Assembly: GCA_051744925.1 (NCBI GenBank)
Contig: JBNJDM010000001.1
Coordinates: 1 to 64,000 of the forward strand
Reading direction: 5' to 3'
From: JACKCP01 sp051744925
GTDB taxonomy: Bacteria > Desulfobacterota > Desulfobacteria > Desulfobacterales > JACKCP01
DNA length: 64,000 bases
Under the pieces are notes generated by a model, which saw only the letters and a program-made list of their open reading frames with translations, ran no database searches and had not been told where the DNA came from. Positions 1-8,497 of the stretch are shown here, in pieces; the first letter of the stretch is position 1; each line of letters starts with the position of its first letter. The translations under genes and the position numbers were made by a program.

Positions 1-558
1 GATCTTTCTGAAAATGATGAGCTTATAGCTGTCAGAATGACAAACGGAAACAATCATATATTCCTTGGCTCAGCAAAAGGAAAAGTTGTCCGTTTTCAGG
101 AAGACAAGGTAAGGGCAACAGGAAGAGTTTCAAGAGGTGTAAGAGGTTTGAGGCTTGATGAATCCGATTCTATTGTAGGTGTTGGAGCATCGGAATCTGA
201 TGAGGGCACTTTGTTTGCCGCAACAGAGCTCGGATTTGGGAAAAAGACAAAGATTGAAGCATATCCGCTTAGAAACAGAGGCGGAAAAGGTGTAATAAAT
301 ATCAAAACATCTGCCAGAAATGGTGATGTTATTGATATGCTTCTCCTTGATGAAAATGATGAAATAATGCTTATTTCAGATAAAGGCAAACTTATAAGAA
401 TGAAAGCTTCAGACATTTCAGCTGTGGGAAGAAATACACTTGGTGTTAAGCTGATAACTATGTCTCAAGGTGAGAAACTTATAGGCGCAGCAAGAATAGT
501 TGAAAGCGAAGACGAAGAAGAAATCTCTGATGATGAAAATGGTCAGTCAGAAGAGTAA
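1..558 (+). CDS. gyrA: DNA gyrase subunit A, C-terminal fragment (5' end outside window)
   Basis: The reading frame is open from base 1, so only the last 185 residues or so of GyrA are present. Visible are parts of the C-terminal beta-pinwheel that wraps DNA: GRVSRGVRGLRL, then NRGGKGVINIKT followed by DEIMLISDKGKLIRM and GRNTLGVKLI, the repeated blade pattern of GyrA/ParC. The protein ends in an acidic tail (EDEEEISDDENGQSEE), common in GyrA. GyrA with GyrB introduces negative supercoils using ATP. GyrA is preferred over ParC because of the RGGKG-type blades and the acidic tail, but the catalytic N-terminal part cannot be checked. gpsA follows after 20 bp. Confidence 0.93.
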   Translation, partial: DLSENDELIAVRMTNGNNHIFLGSAKGKVVRFQEDKVRATGRVSRGVRGLRLDESDSIVGVGASESDEGTLFAATELGFGKKTKIEAYPLRNRGGKGVINIKTSARNGDVIDMLLLDENDEIMLISDKGKLIRMKASDISAVGRNTLGVKLITMSQGEKLIGAARIVESEDEEEISDDENGQSEE

Positions 559-578
559 AAATAAGAAAGAACTTTTGT

Positions 579-1619
579 ATGAATAACCATGAAAAGTCAG
601 TCAATACAGGCGTTTGTGTAATAGGAGCCGGAAGCTGGGGAACATCTCTAGCAAATCTTCTGGCTGTAAAAGGATTTCATGTCAATCTCTGGTGTTATGA
701 ACAGGAAGTCTTTGATTCTATTACACAAAAACGTGAGAATAAGGTTTATCTTCCTGAAATAAAACTTTCACGAAATATAACTCCTCTTACTGATATAAAA
801 GAAGCAGTTGGGCAAAACAAGCTTATTGTCCTTGTGGTTCCTTCCCATGTTATGAGGGAGACTCTTGAAAAACTAAGTCCTTATGTAACAGATGACATGG
901 TTTTTGTTTCGGCATCCAAAGGTATAGAAAACGATACATATAAAACCATGACCCAGGTAATAGAGGATGTTCTCCCCATTGAAAACAAAGGATCTGTTTG
1001 CGTTCTTTCAGGTCCCAGTTTTGCAAAGGAGCTTGGAGAGCTTAAACCTACTGTTGTAACTGTTGCATCAGCTGATATGGATACAGCTTCATATGTTCAG
1101 AAAATTTTTGCATCATCATATTTCAGGGTTTACACAAGTGATGATGTTTTAGGAGTAGAAGCAGGAGGCGCAGTAAAAAATGTGATTGCAATTGCCTCCG
1201 GCGTTGTAGACGGAATGAATCTTGGTCTTAATGCAAGAGCTGCTCTTATTACAAGAGGTCTTGTTGAAATAAGAAGGCTTGGTGTGGCTCTTGGAGCTAA
1301 TCCTCACACATTTTCAGGGCTTTCAGGTGCAGGCGATCTTATATTAACATGCACAGGAAGTCTCAGCAGAAATCATACTGTAGGTGTAAAGCTTGGAGAA
1401 GGCAAAAAGCTTGATGATATTTTAAAAGAGATGAGAATGGTTGCTGAGGGAATAAAAACAGCAAAGTCTGTTTATTATCTTGGCAAAAAACTTGGAATAG
1501 AGCTTCCTATATGTGAAGAGATTTATGAAGTTTTATACAACGGAGAAAAGCCTGAAAGATCTGTTCACAGGCTTATGACAAGACGTCTTAAACATGAAAT
1601 AGATAATGATCTTGAATGA
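579..1619 (+). CDS. gpsA: Glycerol-3-phosphate dehydrogenase [NAD(P)+]
   Basis: 346 residues, the usual family length. The enzyme reduces dihydroxyacetone phosphate to sn-glycerol 3-phosphate for phospholipid synthesis in the cytoplasm. The N-terminal Rossmann nucleotide-binding motif GAGSWG is at residues 16-21. SASKGIE (111-117) carries a conserved lysine, GGAVKNVIAIASG (196-208) carries the catalytic lysine K200, and GLSGAGDLILTCTG (247-260) is the substrate-binding signature. The ATG at 579 lies 20 bp after gyrA. The stop is followed directly by the radC region, suggesting co-transcription of gyrA, gpsA and radC. Confidence 0.97.
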   Translation: MNNHEKSVNTGVCVIGAGSWGTSLANLLAVKGFHVNLWCYEQEVFDSITQKRENKVYLPEIKLSRNITPLTDIKEAVGQNKLIVLVVPSHVMRETLEKLSPYVTDDMVFVSASKGIENDTYKTMTQVIEDVLPIENKGSVCVLSGPSFAKELGELKPTVVTVASADMDTASYVQKIFASSYFRVYTSDDVLGVEAGGAVKNVIAIASGVVDGMNLGLNARAALITRGLVEIRRLGVALGANPHTFSGLSGAGDLILTCTGSLSRNHTVGVKLGEGKKLDDILKEMRMVAEGIKTAKSVYYLGKKLGIELPICEEIYEVLYNGEKPERSVHRLMTRRLKHEIDNDLE

Positions 1620-1670
1620 TTGTACGGACAAAATTTGTTCAGCAACTCCTTAAATAAAAAAACAATATGT

Positions 1671-2414
1671 ATGGCCAGTACAGAAAAAAATGACAATTCA
1701 GGTCACAGAGAAAGGCTCAGGAAAAAATTTATGGAATCCGGTTTCTCCGGTTTCCATGATTATGAAATTCTTGAGACTCTGTTAACACTTGGAACCCCTC
1801 GTAAAGACTGCAAAAACACGGCAAAAGAACTTCTTGGAAAATTTAAAACACTTCACAGAGTATTTGAAGCTCAGCCTGAAGAATTGAAATCTGTAAAAGG
1901 AATAGGCGAGAAAAATCTATTTTCCCTTCTTATTGTTAAATCTGCTGCAGAAATTTTTCTTAAAAAAAAGATAATTGATAAGGATATTGTCTCCTGTTCA
2001 GAAGATGTTTTTAATTATCTTTTTTATTCAATGAGGGAAAAGGATGTAGAATTTTTTAAAGTTCTTTTTCTTGATTCCAAAAACAGAGTTTCTGATATTG
2101 AAAATATTCATGAAGGAAGTATTTCTTCCAGTGCTGTATATCCAAGGGAAGTAATCAAAACAGCAATAAATAAAAGAGCATCAGCTCTAATATTTGCACA
2201 TAATCATCCCTCCGGATCTGTAGAGCCTTCAGTTGCTGATAAAGCAGTAACAAGAAGGCTTGTTCATGCCTGTCTTAATATTGATATAACTGTGCATGAA
2301 CATCTGATTATAGGAGATAATAAATACTTCAGCTTTGCTGATCAGGGTTATATAAGAAAATTCAGAGATGAGTTTTTCGAGCTGGAAAAGGAGATTCTGA
2401 ATGGAAGACAATAA
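1671..2414 (+). CDS. radC: RadC family JAB/MPN domain protein
   Basis: 247 residues from the ATG at 1671. An in-frame TTG exists at 1620, immediately after gpsA, but the family N-terminus (GHRERLRKKF) fits the ATG. A helix-hairpin-helix-like segment (SVKGIGEKN, 74-82) precedes the metal-binding JAMM signature HNHPSG at 177-182 with the distal Asp at 190. RadC proteins are widespread. The old link to recombination repair in E. coli has been questioned and the biochemical role is not established. The last 14 bases overlap the next small gene, implying translational coupling. The symbol follows convention only. Confidence 0.93.
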   Translation: MASTEKNDNSGHRERLRKKFMESGFSGFHDYEILETLLTLGTPRKDCKNTAKELLGKFKTLHRVFEAQPEELKSVKGIGEKNLFSLLIVKSAAEIFLKKKIIDKDIVSCSEDVFNYLFYSMREKDVEFFKVLFLDSKNRVSDIENIHEGSISSSAVYPREVIKTAINKRASALIFAHNHPSGSVEPSVADKAVTRRLVHACLNIDITVHEHLIIGDNKYFSFADQGYIRKFRDEFFELEKEILNGRQ

Positions 2415-2667
2415 GCCGGATTGTTTTGGAGATATAGATTCTGTTTTTCCAATGACAGAAAAAGGTTACAGAGAATCACCTGAAAACTGTATAAAAAACT
2501 GCAGCATAAAAAGAGAGTGTATTATAAAAGCTCTGGAATCAGACAAAGGTATAGAAAAAAAATCTGAGATGATAGATGATGCTTATGAAGCAGGAAATAT
2601 AAATTTTTTTGCAAGATGGGCAAAAAAGAAATCTCTGGAAAACAGAAAAAAACAGAAAAAAGACTGA
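2401..2667 (+). CDS. Small four-cysteine hypothetical protein
   Basis: 88 residues, function unknown to me. An AAGGAGA ribosome binding site sits just before the ATG inside the radC end, which supports expression. The N-terminal half holds four cysteines, C8, C30, C34 and C40, giving C-x21-C-x3-C-x5-C. The second half is Lys/Glu-rich and helical (FFARWAKKKSLENRKKQKKD). The cysteine spacing could bind a metal or an iron-sulfur cluster. It resembles, but is not identical to, the C-x2-C-x5-C pattern of WhiB-type proteins. It lies between radC and pgk in an operon-like arrangement. Confidence 0.75.
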   Translation: MEDNKPDCFGDIDSVFPMTEKGYRESPENCIKNCSIKRECIIKALESDKGIEKKSEMIDDAYEAGNINFFARWAKKKSLENRKKQKKD

Positions 2668-2689
2668 ATATATTTACCGGGAGAAAAAA

Positions 2690-3868
2690 ATGAAATTTAT
2701 TGAAGATATCGACATAAAAGGAAAAAAAGTTTTTATAAGAGTAGATTTTAATGTTCCGATGAAAAACGCTGAGGTATCAGATGATACAAGAATAAAAGCA
2801 GGAATTGAAACAATAGAATACGCTCTTGCAAATAATGCTGTTGTTGTTCTTGCTTCCCATCTTGGAAGGCCCAAATCTGCACAAGATACCCAGTTTTCTA
2901 TGAAACCTGTTTCCCAAAGACTGTCAGAGTTACTGAAAAAAGACGTAAAAACAGCTCCTGACTGTATAGGCTCTGATGTTGAAAATATTATAAATTCGGC
3001 ATCTCCGGGTGATATAATTATGCTTGAAAATTTAAGATTTTATAAAGAGGAAAAAGAGGATAATCCTGAGTTTGCAGAAAAACTTGCAGGTTTATGTGAT
3101 GTTTATGTAAATAATGCATTTGCGGTATGTCACAGGAAAAATGCTTCTGTATCAAAAATTACAGAGTTTTCAAAGGTTGTATGTGCAGGTCATTTGTTAA
3201 AAAGTGAACTTGAAACATATAATAATGCTGTAAATAATCCAAAGCGGCCCCTTGCAGCAGTTATCGGAGGAGCAAAAGTATCAAGCAAGCTCAGTGCCTT
3301 AAAAAATATTATGAATAAGGTTGACTCTGTTTTTATAGGCGGTGCTATGGCAAACACTTTTTTTGCAGCAAAAGGTTATTCAATCGGAGATTCCCTGCAT
3401 GAAAAAGATATGATTAATGCTGCAAAAGAACTTATAAAAACTGCTGAAGAAAATAATGTTAAGCTTTTTCTTCCTGTTGACGGAATAATTGCTGAAAAGT
3501 GTGATGAAAGTGCAAAATCACAAGTTTCAGGCGTTGAAAATGTTCCTCATGGTTTTCAGATCCTTGATATAGGGCCTGAAACTGAAAAGTGTTTTAAAAA
3601 AGAGCTGGAAAACGCCGCAACAATAGTATGGAATGGCCCTATGGGGGTTTTTGAGCTGGATAAATTTTCACACGGTACTTTTTCCATGGCTGAAAATATT
3701 GCTTCTTCAGATGCTTATACAATAATAGGCGGAGGAGACACAGATGCAGCGGTTCATAAAGCAGGGTATGCAGAAAGAATCGATTATATTTCCACAGGAG
3801 GCGGTGCCTTTCTGACTCTTATGGAGGGAAAGCCTCTGGCAGCAGTACAGGCTCTGGAATCTGTATAG
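2690..3868 (+). CDS. pgk: Phosphoglycerate kinase
   Basis: 392 residues. It transfers phosphate from 1,3-bisphosphoglycerate to ADP in glycolysis (reverse in gluconeogenesis). RVDFNVP (17-23) and HLGRPK (57-62) form the basic substrate patch; LENLRFYKEE, GGAKVSSK and IGGGDTDAA (around 346-354) with STGGGAFL form the nucleotide domain. The usual Ser in GGGDS is Thr here. The frame is open upstream to 2609, but ATG 2690 is chosen because a CGGGAG ribosome binding site precedes it and MKFIEDIDIKGKKVFIRVDF matches the family N-terminus. It is separated from the preceding gene by 22 bp. Confidence 0.97.
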   Translation: MKFIEDIDIKGKKVFIRVDFNVPMKNAEVSDDTRIKAGIETIEYALANNAVVVLASHLGRPKSAQDTQFSMKPVSQRLSELLKKDVKTAPDCIGSDVENIINSASPGDIIMLENLRFYKEEKEDNPEFAEKLAGLCDVYVNNAFAVCHRKNASVSKITEFSKVVCAGHLLKSELETYNNAVNNPKRPLAAVIGGAKVSSKLSALKNIMNKVDSVFIGGAMANTFFAAKGYSIGDSLHEKDMINAAKELIKTAEENNVKLFLPVDGIIAEKCDESAKSQVSGVENVPHGFQILDIGPETEKCFKKELENAATIVWNGPMGVFELDKFSHGTFSMAENIASSDAYTIIGGGDTDAAVHKAGYAERIDYISTGGGAFLTLMEGKPLAAVQALESV

Positions 3869-3928
3869 TGGTTGATACCTGTCACTTTAGGCGTTAAGTC
3901 CTAAACGGTTTTGCTATAGTTTTACAAA

Positions 3929-3934
3929 TATAAT
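3929..3934 (+). promoter_or_regulatory. Possible -10 box upstream of the TVP38-family gene
   Basis: A perfect TATAAT lies in the 117-bp gap between pgk and the next gene. No convincing -35 sits at 16-18 bp, and a small TTTAGG/CCTAAA hairpin (3886-3905) lies just upstream. This is a weak prediction. Confidence 0.3.
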
Positions 3935-3985
3935 AAATACAGGTGAGTAAATGAATCAAGCTATAATTTATGTCTACAGGCGACA

Positions 3986-4669
3986 ATGAAGAATATACCA
4001 TTTTTTAAAATATTTTTTTTGGTTTTGTTTATCCTTTTATCAATCTGTATTTTTCTGTTCAGGGAATATATCCCCTATTTTGAAATTTTTACAGACAAAG
4101 AACTGTTAAAGCTTAAAGTCCAATCATTCGGGCTTTTAGGCCCTTTTTTTTATATTTTCGTCCAGATGCTTCAGGTTATAATAGCTCCTGTACCCGGTGA
4201 AGTTACCGGTCTTGTAGGAGGGTATCTTTTTGGAGCATATAAAGGTTTTGCTTTTTCAACTATAGCTTTGACAGCGGGTTCTGTTTTAAACTTTTTTGTA
4301 GGAAGGTTTGTAGGTAAGGAAGCTGTTAAGAGAATTATTCCCTCAGATTATTACTTTAAATTTGATAAGTTTTTTAAAGAAGAGGGCAGAATTTTTATTC
4401 TGGCTCTTTTTTTGTTTCCTGGTTTTCCCAAAGATTTTTTTTGTCTTTTTCTCGGTGTAACTAATCTTGATTTAAAGACTTTTTTTCTTTTTGCTTTTTT
4501 GGGGAGAATGCCCGGAACTTTGCTTTTAAGCATTCAGGGAGAGTTCCTTTATCAGGGTGATTATATCTTAACTTTAGTGCTGGCATCTGTAGTAGGAGTT
4601 ATATCATGTTTACTTATTTACTACCGTAAGCAGATCTATTTAATGTTCAAAAATAATGAAAAACAGTAA
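3986..4669 (+). CDS. TVP38/TMEM64 (DedA-like, VTT domain) membrane protein
   Basis: 227 residues, very hydrophobic, with an N-terminal transmembrane segment (residues 7-25) and about five more. The VTT-domain signature is visible: PGEVTGLVGGYLFG near residue 73, then a G-rich helix and FVGRFVGKEAVKRI; later FLFPGFPKDFFCLFLG and GRMPGTLLLSIQG, the two re-entrant loop motifs of the DedA superfamily. Members act in the inner membrane in lipid carrier or phospholipid scrambling or membrane homeostasis; the exact substrate here is unknown. It is separated from pgk by 117 bp and is likely its own unit. Confidence 0.88.
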   Translation: MKNIPFFKIFFLVLFILLSICIFLFREYIPYFEIFTDKELLKLKVQSFGLLGPFFYIFVQMLQVIIAPVPGEVTGLVGGYLFGAYKGFAFSTIALTAGSVLNFFVGRFVGKEAVKRIIPSDYYFKFDKFFKEEGRIFILALFLFPGFPKDFFCLFLGVTNLDLKTFFLFAFLGRMPGTLLLSIQGEFLYQGDYILTLVLASVVGVISCLLIYYRKQIYLMFKNNEKQ

Positions 4670-4708
4670 GAAAAATGAGAAAACAGGATATTGTTTGTTT
4701 TTAGTAAG

Positions 4709-4738
4709 TTGACCTTAAAGCTAAATTAGTGTTACATA
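4709..4738 (+). promoter_or_regulatory. Candidate sigma-70-type promoter for the 355-residue hypothetical gene
   Basis: TTGACC at 4709-4714 and TACATA at 4733-4738 are separated by 18 bp, placing a start site about 40 bp before the GTG at 4785. Prediction from sequence only. Confidence 0.4.
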
Positions 4739-4784
4739 TTAATACTAAATAAAAATAATTTTTATATAAAGGGTATAAATAAAC

Positions 4785-5852
4785 GTGGCAGGAAGATTAT
4801 GGCATAAAAGAGAAAATTTAAGTCTGGCTAACAGATTAAGGCGTACTTATTACGAGCTTATGCGTGATGATCTCGACCAGTTTATCCTGCAGTACGGCCT
4901 TGTTGATTCATACTTTCAGTTCAAGGCAAATGATGTACCATACCCCTTTGTAGAAAGAAGAGAGTTGAAACCCAAGGCAAGAATACCTACTCTTGAGTAT
5001 GAGTATCAGAATGCTTTTCTTGTAATTTTTATTGAAGATACAATCCCTGTTTCCCATAAAAAATATATACGTTTCTTTGACGACAATAAAGCAACAAAGA
5101 AAAATTTTTTAAAGGCAGAGTCTTTGTCTTTAAAGCAGGATTTTGACAGAAGCCAGAAATATCTCGATTCCAGATATTTCTGGGATCTTATAAAAGATCT
5201 TCTTCCTGTTGATTACGCTCTTTTGATTCAGAGGGATCCCTCTACCAAACTAACTGACAGGTACGGACTTACACATTTCCATGTAAGAATCGACTGGCCC
5301 ATAGCAGAAGCGGCTGAAGAGCTTGCCTTATCCCTTAGATATATTTCTAAAAATCTTTACGAAAAAGGTGATAAAACAGCTGAAGATCTTCAGAAAAAAT
5401 TTTTTGAATACTATGGACAGCCTGTTATGTCTGGCGGAAGAAGGACTGCTGCAATAGTTGCTGCTCAGTATATGAAAAGACTTTCATGTCTTTCAACGGT
5501 TTATGCAGGCAGCAGTGAAAGCAGGGCTGTAATAAGAATTTCTGAAAAAGGACCTGTAAAATCTGTTCTTGCAAAACTCAGTGAAAAAGAGGTCCAGCAG
5601 ATAGCAAATGAAAATTCAATGACTGTTTCAGTTTTTAAAGAAAATTATGTAGTTAATAAAGAAGGCAGGCAATATGTTGTAATATTTACTGTTGCATATG
5701 AACATACAGACCACGCAAAGGAAGCAAAACAAGGTAAGCTAAGAGAACTCAATCCCGACCTTTACTGGCTGACCATAGCTTCTGAACAAATACTTCCAAA
5801 ACCTTTTACATGGAAATTTCCCCCCCTGAAAGTCAGCAGAATTTATACGTAG
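4785..5852 (+). CDS. Conserved-looking hypothetical protein, 355 residues
   Basis: I do not recognise this family. It starts at GTG 4785 with an AAGGG-like ribosome binding site about 11 bp upstream and begins AGRLWHKRENLSLANRLRRT. It is soluble, with no signal peptide or membrane segment, mixed alpha/beta, and rich in aromatic and charged residues. Local features are FLVIFIEDTIPVSHKKYIRFFD in the first third (split here by eye), a Gly/Ala patch SGGRRTAAIVAAQYMKRL near residue 220, and a C-terminal stretch ending LPKPFTWKFPPLKV. Its codon use matches its neighbours. Its last 20 bases overlap the 3' end of the convergent N-acetyltransferase gene. Confidence 0.7.
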   Translation: MAGRLWHKRENLSLANRLRRTYYELMRDDLDQFILQYGLVDSYFQFKANDVPYPFVERRELKPKARIPTLEYEYQNAFLVIFIEDTIPVSHKKYIRFFDDNKATKKNFLKAESLSLKQDFDRSQKYLDSRYFWDLIKDLLPVDYALLIQRDPSTKLTDRYGLTHFHVRIDWPIAEAAEELALSLRYISKNLYEKGDKTAEDLQKKFFEYYGQPVMSGGRRTAAIVAAQYMKRLSCLSTVYAGSSESRAVIRISEKGPVKSVLAKLSEKEVQQIANENSMTVSVFKENYVVNKEGRQYVVIFTVAYEHTDHAKEAKQGKLRELNPDLYWLTIASEQILPKPFTWKFPPLKVSRIYT

Positions 5853-6321
5853 CCTCAGGATCGTTTGATATATTATTCATCATTGCTGTTTCATCACAGT
5901 CAGGAAATTTTACACAATGTATGCAGTCTGCCCAGATTTTTAAAGGCAGCTCTGATCTGTCTATTATGTCAAATCCGAACTTTTTAAAGAAATCAGGCTG
6001 ATAAGTAAGTGTAAATACATGGGTCATTCCGTATTCTTCTGCTTCTTCCATCATTCTTGTAACAAGGATTGTTCCGATTCTTTTTCCCTGAAAATTATGG
6101 TGAACTGCAAGTGATCTTATTTCTGCAAGACTTTCCCAGCAGAACTGAAGTGCACAACAGCCTATAATTTCTCCTGTATCATCATCTTCAAAAACCCAGA
6201 AGTCTCTTAAGTGATCATAAAGTTGACTAAGAGGTCTTCCTATCATCTGATGCTGACCGGCAAAATGATTTATAAGTTTATGAATAGTTTTTACGTCTTT
6301 TAAAGTAGCATGTCTTAGCAT
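5833..6321 (-). CDS. argA: Short N-acetylglutamate synthase-like GNAT acetyltransferase
   Basis: 162 residues, a single GNAT domain. Landmarks are RPLSQLYDHLRDFWVFED, then EIRSLAVHHNFQGKRIGTIL containing the acetyl-CoA pyrophosphate loop (QGKRIG), HVFTLTYQPDFFKKFGFD, and the C-terminal KIWADCIHCVKFPDCDE. These define the short stand-alone N-acetylglutamate synthases found in Desulfobacterota and some Gram-positives, which make N-acetylglutamate for arginine synthesis without the amino-acid-kinase domain of E. coli ArgA. Three cysteines (CIHC, PDC) near the C-terminus are typical of the group. No other arg genes are adjacent. The acetyltransferase fold is certain; the substrate is inferred. 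Confidence 0.85.
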   Translation of the reverse strand: MLRHATLKDVKTIHKLINHFAGQHQMIGRPLSQLYDHLRDFWVFEDDDTGEIIGCCALQFCWESLAEIRSLAVHHNFQGKRIGTILVTRMMEEAEEYGMTHVFTLTYQPDFFKKFGFDIIDRSELPLKIWADCIHCVKFPDCDETAMMNNISNDPEATYKFC

Positions 6322-6435
6322 AATTGAAACTTTTTAGTAGATTTAGTATAAATGAGCAAGTAAAAAATATCCCAAACTCTGAGCGAGAACAATCTTTGCA
6401 TTGCGCTTTGATAAGTTAAAAATAAATTTTTTAAT

Positions 6436-8403
6436 TTAATGGCTTAATTTTTCTTTTATGAACATTCCTTTTACCCATTTTTGATCATCAGAGGTTATAA
6501 ATTCCCCTGAATCCGGGTGAAATTTTTTAAAAATCATACCTTCAGGAACCGGAAAATATTCAGGATATTTCTGGTCTTTAATAATTTTTTCCATTATATC
6601 TTTCCAGATCGGAAGAGCGGCTCTTGCCCCTGTTTCAGGATAACCAAGAGATGTGTTGTCATCACAGCCGACCCATACTCCGACGGCAACAGAAGGAGAA
6701 AATCCAATAAAAAGGGCGTCTCTGAAATTATCTGTGGTGCCTGTTTTTCCGGCCAGGGGATGACTGTTTATCTGTCCTGATCTGCCTGTTCCCTCAGTCA
6801 TGACAGCTCTTAACATATCAGAAAGTACAGCAGCTTCTTTTTCAGGGTAAACTCTTTCTTTTGCAAAATTAGTTTTTTCATATATTACTGAATTATCCCT
6901 GATTATATCTTCAATAAATGAAGGTTCTTTAAAAATTCCTTTGCCCGGAAAGACTGAAAAAGCATTTGTAAGTTCAAGAAGAGTTGTTTCGTAAGTTCCA
7001 AGAGCAAGGGACAGGGTGTTGCCGGTACGAGAGGAGATTCCGAATTTTTTTATCATTTTGGAAAGTTCTTCAGGATCTAATTTTTCAAGCAGTCTTACAG
7101 CAGGGATGTTTTTAGAATCAGCAAGCGCTTTTCTCATGGTAACTTCACCTGAGTAGGTTTTGGAAAAGTTTTCAGGCCTCCACGGTTTCTGTCCTTTTAC
7201 ACTGAAGATGGAAGGGGCATCTCTTAAAGCAAAGTTTTGCGAATATCCGTTTTTTAGTGCAAGAGCATAAACAAAAGGTTTAAACGCTGATCCGGGCTGT
7301 CTTTTGGCCATGACAGCACGATTGAATTTTGACTCTGGGAAGTTTCTGCCGCCTGTCATTGCAAGGACTTTTCTGGTTTTTACATCAAGGACAATTACTG
7401 CACATTCAGGTTTAGCATCAATATTTTTAGCTTTCATTCTTTTTTCAAGGACAGGCATGTTTTTTTCAACAGCTTCTTCTACATATGACTGTATTTTGGA
7501 ATTAAGAGATGTGTTTATAGTCAGGCCTGATTTATATAAAAGGTCATAGCCTATTTCTTTTTCAAGCTTTTTCTTTATGTAATTAACATACCATATATAA
7601 TCATCATTGTTTTTCTTTTCAGATTCAAGTGAAAGGCCGGCTTTTTTCGCCTTGGTATACTCAGTTTCAGAAATTGTTCCGGTCGAAACCATATTAAAAA
7701 GAACCTGGTTTCTTCTTTGTTTTGCAGCATCAGGATTGTTCAGCGGAGAAAGATAGCTTGGAGCTTTGGGCATTCCTGCTATAAGAGCAGCCTCATGAAT
7801 ATCTAGTTCAGAAGCAGATTTATTAAAGTATGTTTTTGCTGCAGATTCAGCTCCGTAAGCTCCGCTTCCGAAATAAACCTGATTAAGATAAAGCCCGAGA
7901 ATCTCTTTTTTTGTGTATCTTCTTTCAATTTGAAATGCCAGAAGCATTTCTATAAGTTTTCTTTTGATTTTTTTTTCAGGAGACAGAAAAAGGGTTTTTG
8001 CAAGCTGCTGAGTAATTGTACTTGCACCCTCAACAAAGGACATAGCTATTATGTCTTTTACAAGAGCTCTTGCTATTCCTTTTGGTGACAATCCTGAATG
8101 ATTGTAAAAACTTCTGTCTTCAGTAACTATAAGGGCATTTACAAGATCTTTTGAAAAATGATCTGTGTTATGGCTTATTCTTTTTTCATAATAAAGTTCT
8201 TTTATAAGTTTATTGTCTGAAGAAAATATACGGGTAATAAGAGGCGGTTTGTAGGTTTCAAGTCTTGTAATTTCATTTAGATCCGGAAGTGCAAAAGTAT
8301 AATAACCTATGCCCGTGCCTAGTCCTGCTGCAGATATTATAAATAAAAAAATAACAGAGAATTTTTTTAATAATTTAGATTTACCCAATTTATTTATCAT
8401 CAA
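6436..8403 (-). CDS. mrcA: Class A penicillin-binding protein (PBP1A-type)
   Basis: 655 residues. It polymerises lipid II and cross-links peptidoglycan at the outer face of the inner membrane. One N-terminal membrane anchor (about 12-36) is followed by a GT51 glycosyltransferase domain with E95 in VTEDRSFYNH, GASTITQQLAK (126-136) and RRYTKKEILGLYLNQVYFG (161-179). The transpeptidase domain has all three signatures: SAFK with active Ser372, SKN at 430-432 and KTGT at 553-556. It lacks a long insertion and is shorter than E. coli PBP1A (850). Start: two adjacent ATG codons, at 8403 and 8400; the first is given. It lies downstream of the che cluster but 94 bp away, across a structured gap. Confidence 0.95.
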   Translation of the reverse strand: MMINKLGKSKLLKKFSVIFLFIISAAGLGTGIGYYTFALPDLNEITRLETYKPPLITRIFSSDNKLIKELYYEKRISHNTDHFSKDLVNALIVTEDRSFYNHSGLSPKGIARALVKDIIAMSFVEGASTITQQLAKTLFLSPEKKIKRKLIEMLLAFQIERRYTKKEILGLYLNQVYFGSGAYGAESAAKTYFNKSASELDIHEAALIAGMPKAPSYLSPLNNPDAAKQRRNQVLFNMVSTGTISETEYTKAKKAGLSLESEKKNNDDYIWYVNYIKKKLEKEIGYDLLYKSGLTINTSLNSKIQSYVEEAVEKNMPVLEKRMKAKNIDAKPECAVIVLDVKTRKVLAMTGGRNFPESKFNRAVMAKRQPGSAFKPFVYALALKNGYSQNFALRDAPSIFSVKGQKPWRPENFSKTYSGEVTMRKALADSKNIPAVRLLEKLDPEELSKMIKKFGISSRTGNTLSLALGTYETTLLELTNAFSVFPGKGIFKEPSFIEDIIRDNSVIYEKTNFAKERVYPEKEAAVLSDMLRAVMTEGTGRSGQINSHPLAGKTGTTDNFRDALFIGFSPSVAVGVWVGCDDNTSLGYPETGARAALPIWKDIMEKIIKDQKYPEYFPVPEGMIFKKFHPDSGEFITSDDQKWVKGMFIKEKLSH

Positions 8404-8409
8404 TTTTTA

Positions 8410-8481
8410 AAACTGTCCTTTAGGGGTATTTTCAGCCAATCATTAAATATCGGAATAATGATCCTTTTGTAAAGACAGTTT
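8410..8481. repeat. Nested inverted repeat between the HEAT-receiver gene and PBP1A
   Basis: Outer arms AAACTGTCCTTTA (8410-8422) and TAAAGACAGTTT (8470-8481) are complementary over 12 bp with one bulged C. Inside the loop a second perfect palindrome pairs ATCATTA with TAATGAT around a 10-nt loop. The structure ends just 6 bp before the PBP1A start on the minus strand. It could be an RNA element or a terminator without a clear U-tract. Confidence 0.5.
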
Positions 8482-8497
8482 CTGTTTTTAATCAATT

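Noticed and set aside
1620..1670. Upstream TTG start for radC giving 17 extra residues
   Set aside because: The extension does not resemble RadC N-termini and would start directly at the gpsA stop without a ribosome binding site of its own; ATG 1671 fits better.
1671..2414. RadC as an anti-phage or mobile-element gene
   Set aside because: RadC-like genes do occur in defence islands, but here it sits among gyrA, gpsA and pgk with matching codon use and no mobile signatures.
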